Under the pieces are notes generated by a model. That model saw only the letters and a program-made list of their open reading frames with translations, did no database searches and was not told the DNA's origin. From positions 1,116,001 to 1,180,000 of the forward strand of contig NZ_WLYX01000001.1 in assembly GCF_009707705.1 (NCBI RefSeq): 64,000 nucleotides of DNA, in the 5' to 3' direction. Source of the DNA: Paludibacterium denitrificans. GTDB taxonomy: Bacteria > Pseudomonadota > Gammaproteobacteria > Burkholderiales > Chromobacteriaceae. The stretch's first letter is position 1; each line of letters opens with the position of its first letter. Positions 54,129 to 64,000 of the stretch are shown here, piece after piece. The translations under genes and the position numbers were made by a program.

Positions 54129-54886
54129 TTAATGTTGTGAACCACACACTGGACACGCCGGGTCACGCGGCACGCGCACATGGCGGAACTGCGCCGTCAG
54201 CGCGTCATAAAGTGTCAGTTGCCCCAACGGGCTGGGCAGGCCGATCAACAGTTTGAGCGCCTCTACCGCCTGCAGGCTGCCAATCACCCCGACCAGCGGC
54301 GCCAACACGCCAAAGGTAGCGCACGGGCCATCACCTGCCTCGCCTTCCTCCGGAAACAGGCAGTGATAACAGGGCGAATCTTCGTGGCGCGCATCAAACA
54401 CCGCCAGTTGGCCAGCAAACCGCACTGCCGCCCCGGACACCAGCGGCACTTTGGCCGCCACCGCCGCGCGGTTGACCGCATGACGGGTGGCAAAGTTATC
54501 GGAACAATCCAGCACCAGATCGTGAGCGGCGACTACTTCGGCCAACCTGCTGCCAGCCAGCCGCTCGGCCAAGGTCGTTACCTGCACCTCGGGGTTGAGC
54601 GCCTGCATCTGCGCGGCCGCCGAACACGCCTTGTTCTGCCCCGGGCTTGCCATGCTGTGCGCCACCGGCGCTGCAGATTGGTCAGTTCCACCACGTCGTC
54701 GTCGGCGACACTGATCCGGCCCACACCGGCACTAGCCAGATACAGCAGCACCGGCGAGCCTAGCCCGCCAGCCCCCAGCACCAACACGCGCGCCGCCGCC
54801 AGGCGTTGCTGCCCCGCAATATCAATTTCCGGCAACAAAATATGCCGACTGTAGCGCAACAGCGCTGCATCGTTCAGTTCAGTCAT
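54129..54886 (-). CDS. moeB: MoeB/ThiF-type adenylyltransferase (one frame error)
   Basis: E1-like enzyme that adenylates the C-terminal Gly of MoaD or Thi[44 protein letters not shown] (nucleotide loop), [28 protein letters not shown] and the zinc cysteines CYHCLFPEE and CPVCGS are typical. The frame slips near 54672 where an A seems missing from CGCCAGGTGG. About 252 residues. A copy of the repeated word is inside (54537). Confidence 0.92.
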
Positions 54887-54992
54887 CATTAGCCAAGCCT
54901 AATGCAGAGTCGCACTCGCGACAATACGTTCCGCTGCCTGCAACAAAAACGCCAGCACAAGGCTGGCGTTGCGGCGCAAACAGCAAATGCGG

Positions 54993-56262
54993 TTATTCTT
55001 CCGCTGTCTTGCGGATAAACTTGATCCCCAGCTGCTTGAGCTTGCGGTACAGGTGCGTGCGTTCCAGCCCCACTTTCTGTGCCACCCGGCTCATGTTGCC
55101 GTTTTCCAGCGAGATGTGGTACTCGAAATAGCGACGTTCCAGTTGCTCGCGCAATTCGCGCAGCGGCATGTTGAAATCAAAACCGGACTCTTCCACCGGC
55201 TTGTCGTGGCGGAACTGCGCAAGAACCTTGTTCACCTCGCCCGCGTCGACATCATCCGATTCAGCTGTCAGCGCCAGACTCTTGATGATACTGCGCAGCT
55301 GTTCCAGATTGCCGGGCCAGTCGTACTGACGCAGGGCATTGAGCGCCGAGGTCGTCAGCTTGCGAGGCGGCACCTGCTTGGACTCGATCAACTCGGTCAG
55401 AATCTGCTCGGCGATGCAGGTAATGTCTTCGGCATGTGAACGCAGCGGCGGAATCGGCACAATCACGCTGGATAGCGCGGTCAACAAACGGTTATCGCAC
55501 TCCGGGTCGACCAGCAATTCCTGTAACGGCTTAGCTGCAGGAACACAGCAGACGGACATTGAAGCGGTCCAGCTTGGAGAGCAGAAACAACAGCCCTTGC
55601 TGTATCCGACGGCTGTACTGGCCGATTTCCGGCAAGAACAGCACGCCGTTATTAGCCTTTTGCAACAGCTCCAGCGGTGCGTCGGCCAGCTGTTCCGGCT
55701 TGGCGGGCGTGACCCGGGGGGTATTACCCTGATGGAAAAAACGCGCCACCAGTTCAAAACCGGAACCGGGCTCGCCAGTAAGTAGCACCGGTGACTTCAC
55801 CTTGGCCACCCGCTCCAGCTGGCGCTTGAGTTCCTGGATCGGTTCACTCTTCCCCAGTTTGTCGAGATTGAGCGAGGTATTGGCTTGCATGTCGCCGTAC
55901 TTCAGTGCGCGTTGCACCGTTGTCAGCAGCTTCTGCAAGGCAATGGGCTTTTCCAGAAAATCAAAGGCGCCGATACGGGTAGCTTCCACGGCCGTATCAA
56001 TGCTGGCATGACCGGACATCATCACCACCGGCATATTGAGCTGACCGGTTTTGGCCCACTCCTTTAGCAGGGTGACGCCATCGCAATCGGGCATCCAGAT
56101 ATCCAGCAAAACCAGTGCCGGGCGTGTTTGGTTACGTAATTGACGAGCGACTTCGGCATTTTCCGCCGTGGCGACGGTATAACCTTCATCCTGCAAAATT
56201 TCTGACAGCAGTTCGCGAATACCGATCTCGTCGTCAACAATCAAAATATCACTGCTACGCAT
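54993..56262 (-). CDS. ntrX: NtrX-type response regulator with degenerate AAA+ domain (one frame error)
   Basis: About 422 residues. The receiver domain has ILIVDDEIGIRELL, the phospho-Asp in VLLDIWMPDCDG and the Lys in FLEKPIALQKLL. The AAA+ region has GEPGSGFELVARFF in place of Walker A GxxGxGKE, no GAFTGA loop and GVLFLPEIGQ in place of GTLFLDEI, so ATPase and sigma54 activation are unlikely. The C-terminal Fis-like HTH (NMSRVAQKVGLERTHLYRKL) is intact. The frame slips at 55533-55539 (GCTAAGC on the coding strand). ATG overlaps the ntrY stop. Confidence 0.92.
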
Positions 56263-58371
56263 TAGGCCTCCAGCAATGGCAGGGTAAGCAGGATACGTGC
56301 GCCATGCGGCACGGCGTTCTCCAGCGCAACCTGTCCATGGTGTTCCTCTGCAATTTTTTTCACAACGGCCAGCCCCAACCCCGTCCCCTTGGATTTACTG
56401 GTGACATAGGGTTCAAAAGCGCGGGGAAGAATATCCTGACTGAAGCCTGAACCATTGTCCTCCACGCTGACGACCGCGTTTTTTCCTTCTTGTCGGCTGC
56501 TAATTTGAATCATCGGGTTGTCAACGTCAAGAACCGCATCTTGCGCATTCTGCATAAGATTGTGCAAAACCTGACGCAACAGGGCGGCATCGCCCATGAT
56601 GCACAGCGATCCGGCGTGCAGTCGCATCTTCACCGCCGGATTGGATTCGTACAGGGTAATGACTTCGCGCACCAGCTGGTTCAGGTCCAGCCGCGACAGT
56701 TTGATGCGCGGTGCGCGGGCGTAATCGCGGAACGCATCCACCATGTTTTTGAGGGCGCCCACCTGCTTGATGATGGTATCGGTGGAGCGCTTGAGCATGT
56801 CGGCATCGGTAGGCTGCAACTTGGCGGTCAGCTTCATGGCCAGCCGTTCGGCCGACAGCTGGATCGGCGTCAGCGGATTGCGGATTTCATGCGCCAGCCG
56901 TCGGGCAACTTCCCCCAGGGCGGCGTCGCGCTGGGCACGTGCCAACTCGGTAATGTCGTCGAATACCAGCACGTAACCACTGCCAGAGCGGTCGGGCAAG
57001 CGGGCGCCATGCACCAGCAGGGAGCGTTCACCCTGTGTGGTGGCGTATTCCAGCTGGGTTTGCCATTCGCTTTCTTTTTCCTGTTCGCAACGCATCAACA
57101 GCGTTTCCACCAGCGCCGCCAGCGCGGGCACGTGTTCCGGCCATTGCGCCGGGGCAAACGGGGCCAGTTCGGCAAAATCTATCGACAGGATACGCGCGGC
57201 ACTGGTGTTGGCGGCACGCACCTGCCAGTTGGCATCAAAGGCAATCACGCTTACCGACAGGTTGGCCAGAATGCTTTCCAGATAGAGCTTGCCGCTTTCC
57301 AGCGCCAGCCGGTTCTGGTCGGCCACTTGCCGGGCTTCATCCAGTTGCTGAGTCATGCGGTTGAACAGCGTGGTCAGCATCCCCAACTCGTCACGCCGGT
57401 ATACCGGGTGGCGTTTGGAAAAGTCGCCCTGCGCCACCGCACGCGCGTTAAACAGCCAGTTCGGACAGCGGGGCCGACAGGCGCTCGGACAACACCAAGG
57501 CAAAGGCCAAGGCGGAGGTGAGGGCCAACAGGCAGGCCAGCGCCAGCGTCAGCATGTAAAAAGTTTTTAGTCCGGAACGGGATAACAGCAGCTGGCGGTA
57601 TTCAGCGCGCGCCGTTTCGATCAGTTCGGCATCATGAGCAATGGCCTGTGGCGCGGCCTGCGTCACCTGCATCACCCGAGGCTGGCCGCTGGAGGAACGA
57701 TAGCTCAGCACCACTTTGAGGATCAGGCCATTGGCGCCGTCGTTTTCGATGGTTTCCTGTGGCTGGCGTTGCCGCAAGGTACGCATGACCTCGCGCGATG
57801 GCGCCTGCACATGCCGTCCGCGGCTCACGCCAGCGGCGGCGATCAGCTCGCCATTGCGGGCAAACACGGCGATATCGCGCAATCCCAATTGCTGGCGCGA
57901 GCGCTCCAGCCGATTAGGCAGGATGGTTTCGGGCAACATGTCGAGATCATCCAGCACCACACGGCTCTTGCGGCTGACATCTTCCAGCACGTAATTGAGT
58001 GCATTGCGCCCGAGCCCGAGGCCACGGTCCAGCGCGGACTCGACCTTGACGTTGAACCAGCTTTCGATACTGCGGGTGAGAAACTGGGCAGAAATGGTGA
58101 ACACCAGCAACCCCGGCACCAACGCCACCACGGCAAACATCATTACCAGCTTTTGCGTGAGTTTGGCGCCAAAAACCCGCCCTTTGACGCGCTGGCGCAG
58201 GCGCACCAGCTGCCGCACCACCACCCCCAGCAAGGCCGCCAGCAGCAGGCTGTTGAGGCCAAACACCCACCAGTAATATTCGGCCAACTTGGAGGCATTG
58301 CCGGTGGCCACCGCCAGCAGGTACAGCAAGATGGAACCCAAAGCAGCCAGCGCAATCGCGGCGTAACGCAT
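56262..58371 (-). CDS. ntrY: NtrY-type membrane sensor histidine kinase (one frame error)
   Basis: About 700 residues from 58371 (MRYAAIALAALGSILLYLLA). Two N-terminal TM segments, a periplasmic or extracytoplasmic sensor region, a further TM (TFYMLTLALACLLALTSALA), HAMP, PAS (SVIAFDANWQVRAANTSAA), HisKA (VARRLAHEIRNPLTPIQLSA, phospho-His) and HATPase (NLMQNAQDAVLD, SVEDNGSGF, GTGLGLAVVKKI). The frame slips near 57440-57460. It pairs with the overlapping ntrX gene; in Neisseria NtrYX acts on respiration. Confidence 0.94.
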
Positions 58372-58968
58372 CAATTGCTCTCCCGGCTGATCACCAGATT
58401 TTGCCAACCGGATGACAGCGACCAGTCGGACGAGCCAGGGCATTGAGCTGGAACGGTTTTGGCAATTCGCCAATATCCAGCGACAAGCGCACCCTTAAGC
58501 CACCTGACTGGGACGACGCGGATCAAGCGCGCCGGGCTCCAATACGCGCCAATCCTGAATGCCGCCCATGGCATTGAGGGCTTCATTCAGCGAGGCATAG
58601 TAATTGGACAGGCTGCCGATAGTGACGCGATAACGGTTGGTCAGCGGCTGGTAAGCCAGCTTGAACGCCAGCGAGGCGTGCGGTTCGAACCACTGGCGCA
58701 GATCGAGGAAATACGAGGTGGTGCGTGGCCGGGTCAGTTCAAATTCCAGCCGGAAAGTCAGCACCACGCCCTGCGCCAGCGTTTCGGTCAGGCTATAGGG
58801 CAGCCGGGTTTGAAAGCGGGTGCTGACCGACAGCTGGCCGTCGCTCATCAGCAAAGCCTCGGCACGGCGCGGAGCAATGCCTTCGGCCTGTGCCGTGGCA
58901 ACGGTACAGGTCAGCAGCCAGAAAATCAGGCTAATGCTTCTCAAGCAGCGCGTAATAGAAGCCGTCAT
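58371..58968 (-). CDS. DUF4390 exported protein (one frame error)
   Basis: About 198 residues from the ATG at 58968: signal peptide MTASITRCLRSISLIFWLLT ending near AQA, then DUF4390 (LMSDGQLSVSTRFQTRLPYS, GVVLTFRLEFELTRPRTTSY, YRVTIGSLSNYYASLNEAL). The frame slips at 58489-58496 where GCTTAAGG stands for GCCGGC (QVAGVRLSLDIGELPKPFQ). Its start lies inside the end of rsmB and its stop overlaps the ntrY start by one base, indicating tight coupling. Function unknown; the family is nearly always next to ntrY in betaproteobacteria. Confidence 0.88.
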
Positions 58969-60181
58969 GACGCTCACAGGGCAACAGCTGCTCATCATTC
59001 AGACAGGTCGCGTCGGCATGACGGGACAGGAATGCCTGCAGCTGGTCGCGGTTTTCTTGCGGGAAAATCGAGCAGGTAGCGTATAGCATTTTGCCGCCCG
59101 AGGCGAGCAGCGGCCACAGCGCATCGACCATCGTCGCCTGCTGGCGCGCCAGTTCGGCAAAATCGCCGGGGCGACGCAACCACTTGATGTCCGGATGGCG
59201 GCGCACCACCCCGGTGGCGGAACACGGCACGTCCGCCAGAATGCGGTCAAACGGCTGACCATCCCACCAGCTTTGCGGCCGGGAGGCATCGCCGGTCAGT
59301 AAGGTGGCGGAAAAGCCCAGTCGGTCAAGATTGTCCTGCACCCGTGCCAACCGCTGTGCATCGACATCCAGCGCGGTTAATTGGATATCCGCCAGTTCCA
59401 GCAAATGGCAGCTCTTGCCCCCCGGCGCCGCGCAGGCATCCAGTACCCGCTGGCCATCCTGCACATCTAGCCGCCATGCCGCCTGCTGGGCGCCCCAGTC
59501 CTGCACCGAGACATGGCCAGCACTGAACCCGGGCAGGTCGCGCACGTTGACCGGCTTGGACAGACGCACCGCGCCTTCACCCAGACTCTCGGCCTGCATG
59601 CCCAGCTCCGCCAGGCGCGCCAGATATTCGGCATTACCAACATGGCGGCGGTTGAGGCGCAAGGTCATCGGCGGATGGCTGTTGTCCATGTCCACCACCT
59701 GCTGCCACTGCTGCGGATACGCTTGCTTCAGTTGCTTGATCCACCAGCGCGGATGGTTGGTGCTGGCTTCCAGATCCTTGTCGGCCGCCAGATTCAGTGC
59801 TTCACGCTGGCGCAGGAAGTTACGTAAGGCGCCATTTACCAGCCCCTTGAAACCGCCGCGAGCCAGACGGCTGGCCAAGGTGACGGCCTCGTTGACCACG
59901 GCGTACTCGGCTGCACGGGTATACGCCAGTTGGTAAAACGCCACCATCAGCACCCGCTCCACGGTAGGCTCCGGCAAAGGGCGCGGCACCAGTCGGCGCA
60001 ACCAGAAACGCAGGCGCGCCAGATGGCGCAGCGAGCCATAACACAAGTCCTGCAAGGCGCCATGTTCGGCGGGGGTGAGGGTGCCCGCCTGTTGTTGCGC
60101 GTGTGCCAGCGCCGCAGTGAGCGTCACCCCGTTTTCCACCTGAGCGAGCACATCGGCCGCCAGTTCCTGTATGCGATGCAT
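58931..60181 (-). CDS. rsmB: 16S rRNA (cytosine967-C5)-methyltransferase RsmB
   Basis: 416 residues, intact. The N-terminal NusB-like RNA-binding domain (MHRIQELAADVLAQVENGVT, YSLRH-like region, AEYAVVNEAVTLA) precedes the Fmu methyltransferase domain with VLDACAAPGGKSCHLLELA (SAM site), ILADVPCSATGVVRRHPDIK (motif IV catalytic Pro-Cys) and LYATCSIFPQENRDQ (motif VI Cys). No GCCGGC is expected here and no frame error is seen. Confidence 0.97.
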   Translation of the reverse strand: MHRIQELAADVLAQVENGVTLTAALAHAQQQAGTLTPAEHGALQDLCYGSLRHLARLRFWLRRLVPRPLPEPTVERVLMVAFYQLAYTRAAEYAVVNEAVTLASRLARGGFKGLVNGALRNFLRQREALNLAADKDLEASTNHPRWWIKQLKQAYPQQWQQVVDMDNSHPPMTLRLNRRHVGNAEYLARLAELGMQAESLGEGAVRLSKPVNVRDLPGFSAGHVSVQDWGAQQAAWRLDVQDGQRVLDACAAPGGKSCHLLELADIQLTALDVDAQRLARVQDNLDRLGFSATLLTGDASRPQSWWDGQPFDRILADVPCSATGVVRRHPDIKWLRRPGDFAELARQQATMVDALWPLLASGGKMLYATCSIFPQENRDQLQAFLSRHADATCLNDEQLLPCERHDGFYYALLEKH

Positions 60182-60246
60182 GCGGTTACTTTCAAAAAAA
60201 CCGGCCAGTGCCGTCGCTGGACACTGGCCTGATCGTGTTCGAATTC

Positions 60247-60259
60247 AAGGTTGGCCGAA
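60247..60259 (+). repeat. intergenic repeated word AAGGTTGGCCGAA
   Basis: Between htpX and rsmB, about 65 bases upstream of the rsmB start; single copy in full form. Confidence 0.85.
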
Positions 60260-60295
60260 GCATGAACATGCCGTGCTTACCATTTCCATCGGCAA

Positions 60296-61149
60296 CTAGG
60301 CGGCGCCGTGCGCCATGGCCTGCAGCCGGGCAATACGCTCTTCGGTGCGCGGATGGGTACGAAACAGGTCGCCCATGCTGCCGCCACCGGTGAGCGGGTT
60401 GATGATCATCATCTGCGCGGTTTCCGGATGCGCTTCGGCACTTGGCATGACGATGCCCTGCGCGTAGTACTCGATCTTGTGCAGGGCATTGGCCAGCGCC
60501 AGCGGGTCGCCGGAAATCTGAGCGCCGCCGCGGTCCGCTTCAAATTCGCGCGAGCGGGAAATGGCCATCTGGATGACGCTGGCCGCCAGCGGCGCCAGCA
60601 AGGCAACCAGCAACCCGGCGATGGGGTTGACCGGCCGACCCTCTTCATCACGGCCGCCAAAGAACATGGCGAAATTGGCCAAGGCGGAAATCGCCCCCGC
60701 CATGGTGGCGGAGATGGTGGAAATCAGGATGTCACGGTGCTGCACGTGAGCCAGTTCATGCGCCATCACACCGCGTAGCTCGCGGTAATCGAGCATGCGC
60801 ATGATGCCACTGGTGGCGGCTACCGCAGCATGCTCCGGATCACGACCGGTGGCAAAGGCGTTGGGCTGGTCTTCGTGGATCACATAGACACGCGGCATCG
60901 GCAAGCCGGCACGTTGCGCCAACTCCGCCACCAGGCCATAAAACTCCGGTGCTGACTGGGCATCCACTTCCGGGCGTTGTACATCCGCAACACCATTTTG
61001 TCGGAGTTCCAGTAGGCAAACACGTTCATCGCCCCACCAAACAGCAGGGCCAGCAACATGCCGTTGCGGCCACCCAGCATGGCACCAATCACGCCAAACA
61101 GGGCGACGATCGCCGCCATCAATAGCGCTGTCTTGATTCCGTTTTCCAC
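60296..61149 (-). CDS. htpX: membrane-bound M48 protease HtpX (one frame error)
   Basis: Heat-shock protease for membrane proteins. [20 protein letters not shown] with a second TM ([18 protein letters not shown]), the zinc motif [18 protein letters not shown] and a second TM pair ([30 protein letters not shown]) followed by the Glu ligand [12 protein letters not shown]. The frame slips near 60976 where one base of GCCGGC is lost ([18 protein letters not shown]). An intact GCCGGC is present at 60905. About 285 residues. Possibly under the rpoH product. Confidence 0.95.
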
Positions 61150-61190
61150 ATCCCACCTCTGTTGACTATCGTACCGGACATGACGACGGG

Positions 61191-62108
61191 TTACTGCCCC
61201 AGCGCCACGCCCACCACGCCACTGCGGCCCGCCGCAAAATCACGTGCCGACAAGCGCTTGCCGCCAGCTGCAATTGCGTTACCACCACCAGGCCATCGCC
61301 ACTGCCCACCACCACGCCATCGGCATCGGCGGCAATCACTTCACCGGGGTTGGCCGAACCGGCACGCGCACTCGCCAGCCAGATTTTGAGCGGCTCGCCA
61401 TGCAGCCGGGTAAAGGCACCGGGCACCGGGTTATAGGCGCGGATGGCCCGCACGATCTCGGTGGTAAGCAGGCTCCAGTTGATTTCCGCTTCCGCCTTGG
61501 TCAGCTTGTGCGCATAGGTGACGCCACTGGCTGGCTGCTTCACCGGCAACAAACCACCCAGTTGCTTGAGCGTCTCGACGATGGCGGCAGCGCCGGTTTC
61601 GGCCAACTTGTCATGCAAGCTGCCAGCGGTATCCGTTTCGGCAATCGCCAGCGGATGCACCGACAGCATGTCGCCGGTATCCAGCCCCACGTCCATCTGC
61701 ATGATGGTAATGCCGGTCTGCGTATCACCAGCCAGCAAGGCGCGCTGGATCGGCGCCGCACCACGCCAGCGCGGCAGCAACGAGGCATGAATATTCAGAC
61801 AACCGCGTGCCGGAATATCCAGCACGGCTTTGGGCAACAGCAGGCCATACGCCGCCACAACCATCACCTCGGCGCCCACTTCGGCCAACATCGCCTGCGT
61901 TTCCGGCTCTTTCAGCGTCACCGGTTGCTCCACGCGCAACCCGTGTGCCAGCGCCACCTCCTTCACCGGGCTGGGCTTGAGTTTCATGCCGCGCCCGGCC
62001 GGGCGGTCAGGCTGGGTCAGTACCAGCGCAATATCATGGCTAAGCGGCAATCAGCGCCGTCAGGGCGGCGGCGGCAAAGTCCGGCGTACCGGCAAAAATC
62101 AGTTTCAT
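61191..62108 (-). CDS. fmt: methionyl-tRNA formyltransferase (two frame errors)
   Basis: Formylates initiator Met-t[23 protein letters not shown] begins at 62108; the catalytic Asn-His is in [20 protein letters not shown], then [16 protein letters not shown]. The C-terminal domain begins near [12 protein letters not shown]. Errors at 62038-62044 (GCTTAGC, restoring IAAGHDIALV) and near 61271 (four bases lost, restoring [16 protein letters not shown], end GVALGQ). About 306 residues. Three repeated-word copies lie inside. Upstream is def, the usual partner. Confidence 0.96.
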
Positions 62109-62185
62109 CGACAACCTGTAGAAGTTAAATGAGTGATGCCCATAGCCGCACGGCAACCGGGCCACGCACCCGTCGGCCACGCCGA

Positions 62186-62689
62186 TCAGATATTCTGTTT
62201 CTCGCGTTTTTTCAGCTTCGACTTGATGCGGTTCTGTTTCAGTTCCGACAAATATTCGACAAACACCTTGCCGTCCAGATGGTCGATTTCATGCTGGATG
62301 CAAATTGCCAGCAAACCATCGGCCTCCAGCTCGAACGGCGTGCCATCGCTACCTTGTGCACGCACCTTGACGCGCTCGGCGCGAGTCACTTTCTCATACA
62401 CGCCCGGCACCGACAGGCACCCTTCCTCATAGACGGTTTCACCGTCTTTTTCCAGAATCTCCGGGTTGATGAACACGCGGCGCTCGTCTTTTTCTTCGGA
62501 CAGATCCATCACCACCAGACGTTTGTGATAGTTCACCTGTGTCGCCGCCAGACCAATGCCCTTGGCTTCGTACATGGTCTCGAACATGTCCTCGATGCGC
62601 TGCTGCAACGCCTCGTCAAAGGTGTCGATTGCCGTCGCCACGGTATGCAAACGCTCGTCGGGGTAATGCAAAATATTCAGTAGCGCCAT
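62186..62689 (-). CDS. def: peptide deformylase
   Basis: 167 residues from the ATG at 62689 ([20 protein letters not shown]). Motif [13 protein letters not shown], motif [14 protein letters not shown] with the metal Cys, and motif [22 protein letters not shown] with HExxH. It removes the formyl group added by fmt, 77 bases downstream. The longer frame to 62758 lacks support. It is divergent from the LysM gene. Intact. Confidence 0.97.
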   Translation of the reverse strand: MALLNILHYPDERLHTVATAIDTFDEALQQRIEDMFETMYEAKGIGLAATQVNYHKRLVVMDLSEEKDERRVFINPEILEKDGETVYEEGCLSVPGVYEKVTRAERVKVRAQGSDGTPFELEADGLLAICIQHEIDHLDGKVFVEYLSELKQNRIKSKLKKREKQNI

Positions 62690-62816
62690 CGCTATCTGTC
62701 GCTCCAAGTTGTCGTATGTCATCAGCACGCTGATAATAGCCCACTGACAGATGTTCATTCATGAAACGGCCACGCCTTAACTGACCGCCGTTTCTCCAAA
62801 TATTGGGGCACTTTTC

Positions 62817-63853
62817 ATGCGTAAAAGTATTATATCGCTTGCGCTGGCTCTGGGTCTGGCCTCTCCGGCATTTTCCGACACGTTAACCCTGCGGCAAGAT
62901 GCGCCGCACCGCTATGTGGTCGTCAAAGGCGACACCCTGTGGGGAATTTCCGGGCGCTTCCTGAAAAGCCCATGGAAATGGCCGCGGCTGTGGAACATGA
63001 ACCGCAGCCAGGTCAAGAATCCGCACTGGATCTACCCGGGCGACGTGCTGGTGCTGCACTACGTCAACGGCCAGCCACGCTTGTCGCTGGAAAGAAATCT
63101 GTCGCGCACGGTAAAACTGTCGCCGGGCGTTCGCAGCGAAGCACTGGACGATGCCGTCCCCAGTATTCCCGCCGCCGCCATCGAACCGTTCCTGACACGC
63201 CCGCTGGTGGTTGAGCTTTCCGACTTCAACAAAGCCCCCTCTCTGGTTGCCGGGCCGGACGACCGCGTAGCCGTCGGCCCGGGCGACCGCGCCTATGCCG
63301 TCGGGCTGAACGAAGGTGGCACCGGCAGGCCTACCGCCCCAACCGCCCGCTGGTAGACCCGGATACCAAAGAGGTGCTGGGCTTTGAAGTAATCTATGGC
63401 GGCGATTTGCAGGTAGACAAGATGGGCGACGACATCCAGTCGCTGCACGTCAGCCGCATTGCCGAAGAAATCCAGATTGGCGACCGCCTGATCAAGGCGC
63501 CCAAGGCCCTGTTCGTCAGCTACGTGCCCCACGAGCCGGAAAGCGAGATCAAGGGCAAGATCATCTCCATTTACAACGGCGTGAACAGTGCGGCGGAATA
63601 CTCCAACGTAGTCATCAACCGCGGTCAGCGTGACGGTGTCGAGGTCGGCCACGTCTTTGGCATCTTCCGCAAAGGCAACCTGATCGAATTCAAGACGGCC
63701 GATGGCCGCACCCGCAAGGCCGCGCTGCCGATGGAGAACTCCGGCAAGCTGTTTGTCTACCGCGTATTTGACCGTGTGTCGTACGCGCTGGTACTCAACA
63801 GCTCGCTGCCGGTCAGCATCGGCGACACCATCGCTCCGCCCGAGGCGGAATGA
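62817..63853 (+). CDS. exported LysM-domain protein (one frame error)
   Basis: About 346 residues: a signal peptide (MRKSIISLALALGLASPAFS), a LysM domain (YVVVKGDTLWGISGRFLKSP, WNMNRSQVKNPHWIYPGDVL) that binds peptidoglycan, and a long C-terminal region (EVLGFEVIYGGDLQVDKMGD, VVINRGQRDGVEVGHVFGIF). The frame slips near 63324, four bases of a GCCGGC being lost (GGTAGQAYRPNRPLVDPD). It is the standard neighbour upstream of dprA in betaproteobacteria and overlaps dprA by four bases. Confidence 0.9.
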
Positions 63854-64000
63854 GCGCAGCGCTGGCCGACTGGCTGCAAGTAGCCCTGACGCCGGGCATC
63901 GGCCCGGTGGGCTTCCTCAAGCTGATCCGGCATTTTGGTGATGCCACGTGTGCCGTCGGGGCACGCGCTGGCCAGCTGGAACCACTGATCGGAAAAGCCG
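63850..64000 (+). CDS. dprA: DNA-processing protein DprA, N-terminal fragment
   Basis: The first 50 codons (MSAALADWLQVALTPGIGPV, GFLKLIRHFGD) are in the window and match the SAM-like N-terminal domain of DprA/Smf. DprA loads RecA on incoming single strands during natural transformation. The ATG overlaps the LysM gene stop (ATGA). Its presence fits a competent organism. Confidence 0.88.
   Translation, partial: MSAALADWLQVALTPGIGPVGFLKLIRHFGDATCAVGARAGQLEPLIGKA

Overview
The window looks like chromosomal DNA of a betaproteobacterium of the order Neisseriales, probably outside Neisseria itself (Chromobacteriaceae or Chitinibacteraceae type). Three things point there: the order tuf-tRNA-Trp-secE-nusG-rplK-rplA-rplJ-rplL; the block dprA-lysM-def-fmt-htpX-rsmB-DUF4390-ntrY-ntrX; and neisserial-type pilins with PglL oligosaccharyltransferases. 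G+C is roughly 60% by eye. No phage, transposon, CRISPR array or rRNA operon was seen; this is mostly core genome.

Layout. 1-4.8 kb (minus) is the translation operon: tRNA-Tyr, Gly, Thr, tuf, tRNA-Trp, secE, nusG, rplK, rplA, an extra tRNA-Thr in the rplJ leader, rplJ and the start of rplL. 4.8-8.5 kb (minus) has a ferredoxin, rsmD and an M16 peptidase pair. 8.6-12.3 kb (plus) has ftsY, ftsE, ftsX and rpoH. 12.3-17.1 kb (minus) is a pilin region: two PglL-like O-oligosaccharyltransferases and two type IV pilin genes behind a sigma54-like promoter. 17.3-22.6 kb (plus) has bioA, a PilZ-like protein, proB and an orphan polyamine-binding protein. 22.7-25 kb (minus) has a small membrane protein, a glutamine amidotransferase and ruvB. 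25.2-28.7 kb (plus) has an FMN riboswitch with ribB and a GAF-PAS-GGDEF-EAL protein. 28.7-33.1 kb (minus) has ruvA, a UbiA-type prenyltransferase, a membrane protein, ruvC, murU and amgK. 33.2-41.8 kb (plus) has lptD-surA-pdxA and a giant D-lactate dehydrogenase-like protein. 42-54 kb is mixed housekeeping (M48 protease, pyrE, xth, 3-mercaptopyruvate sulfurtransferase, HIT protein, a secreted Lys/Ala repeat protein, mgtC, three tRNA-Lys, cutA, fxsA, tonB-like, tlpA-like, moeB). 54.9-62.7 kb (minus) is ntrX-ntrY-DUF4390-rsmB-htpX-fmt-def, followed by plus-strand lysM and the start of dprA.

Two window-wide signals matter most. (1) The word GTTGGCCGAA (reverse TTCGGCCAAC), extended form AAGGTTGGCCGAAA, occurs about 47 times by hand count where chance predicts well under one. 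It sits in genes and between them and forms inverted pairs that act as terminators. This is how neisserial DNA uptake sequences behave, yet the word lacks the known CTG-containing DUS core. With type IV pilins and dprA present, it is a strong candidate for an undescribed uptake dialect. (2) About 40 genes, many of them essential, carry frameshifts, and nearly all are repaired by restoring GCCGGC at the break, often where the text reads GCTTAAGC. Only five literal GCCGGC sites remain. The simplest reading is a modified GCCGGC motif (NaeI/NgoMIV specificity) miscalled in an unpolished long-read assembly. The affected genes are therefore annotated here as single, probably intact CDS.
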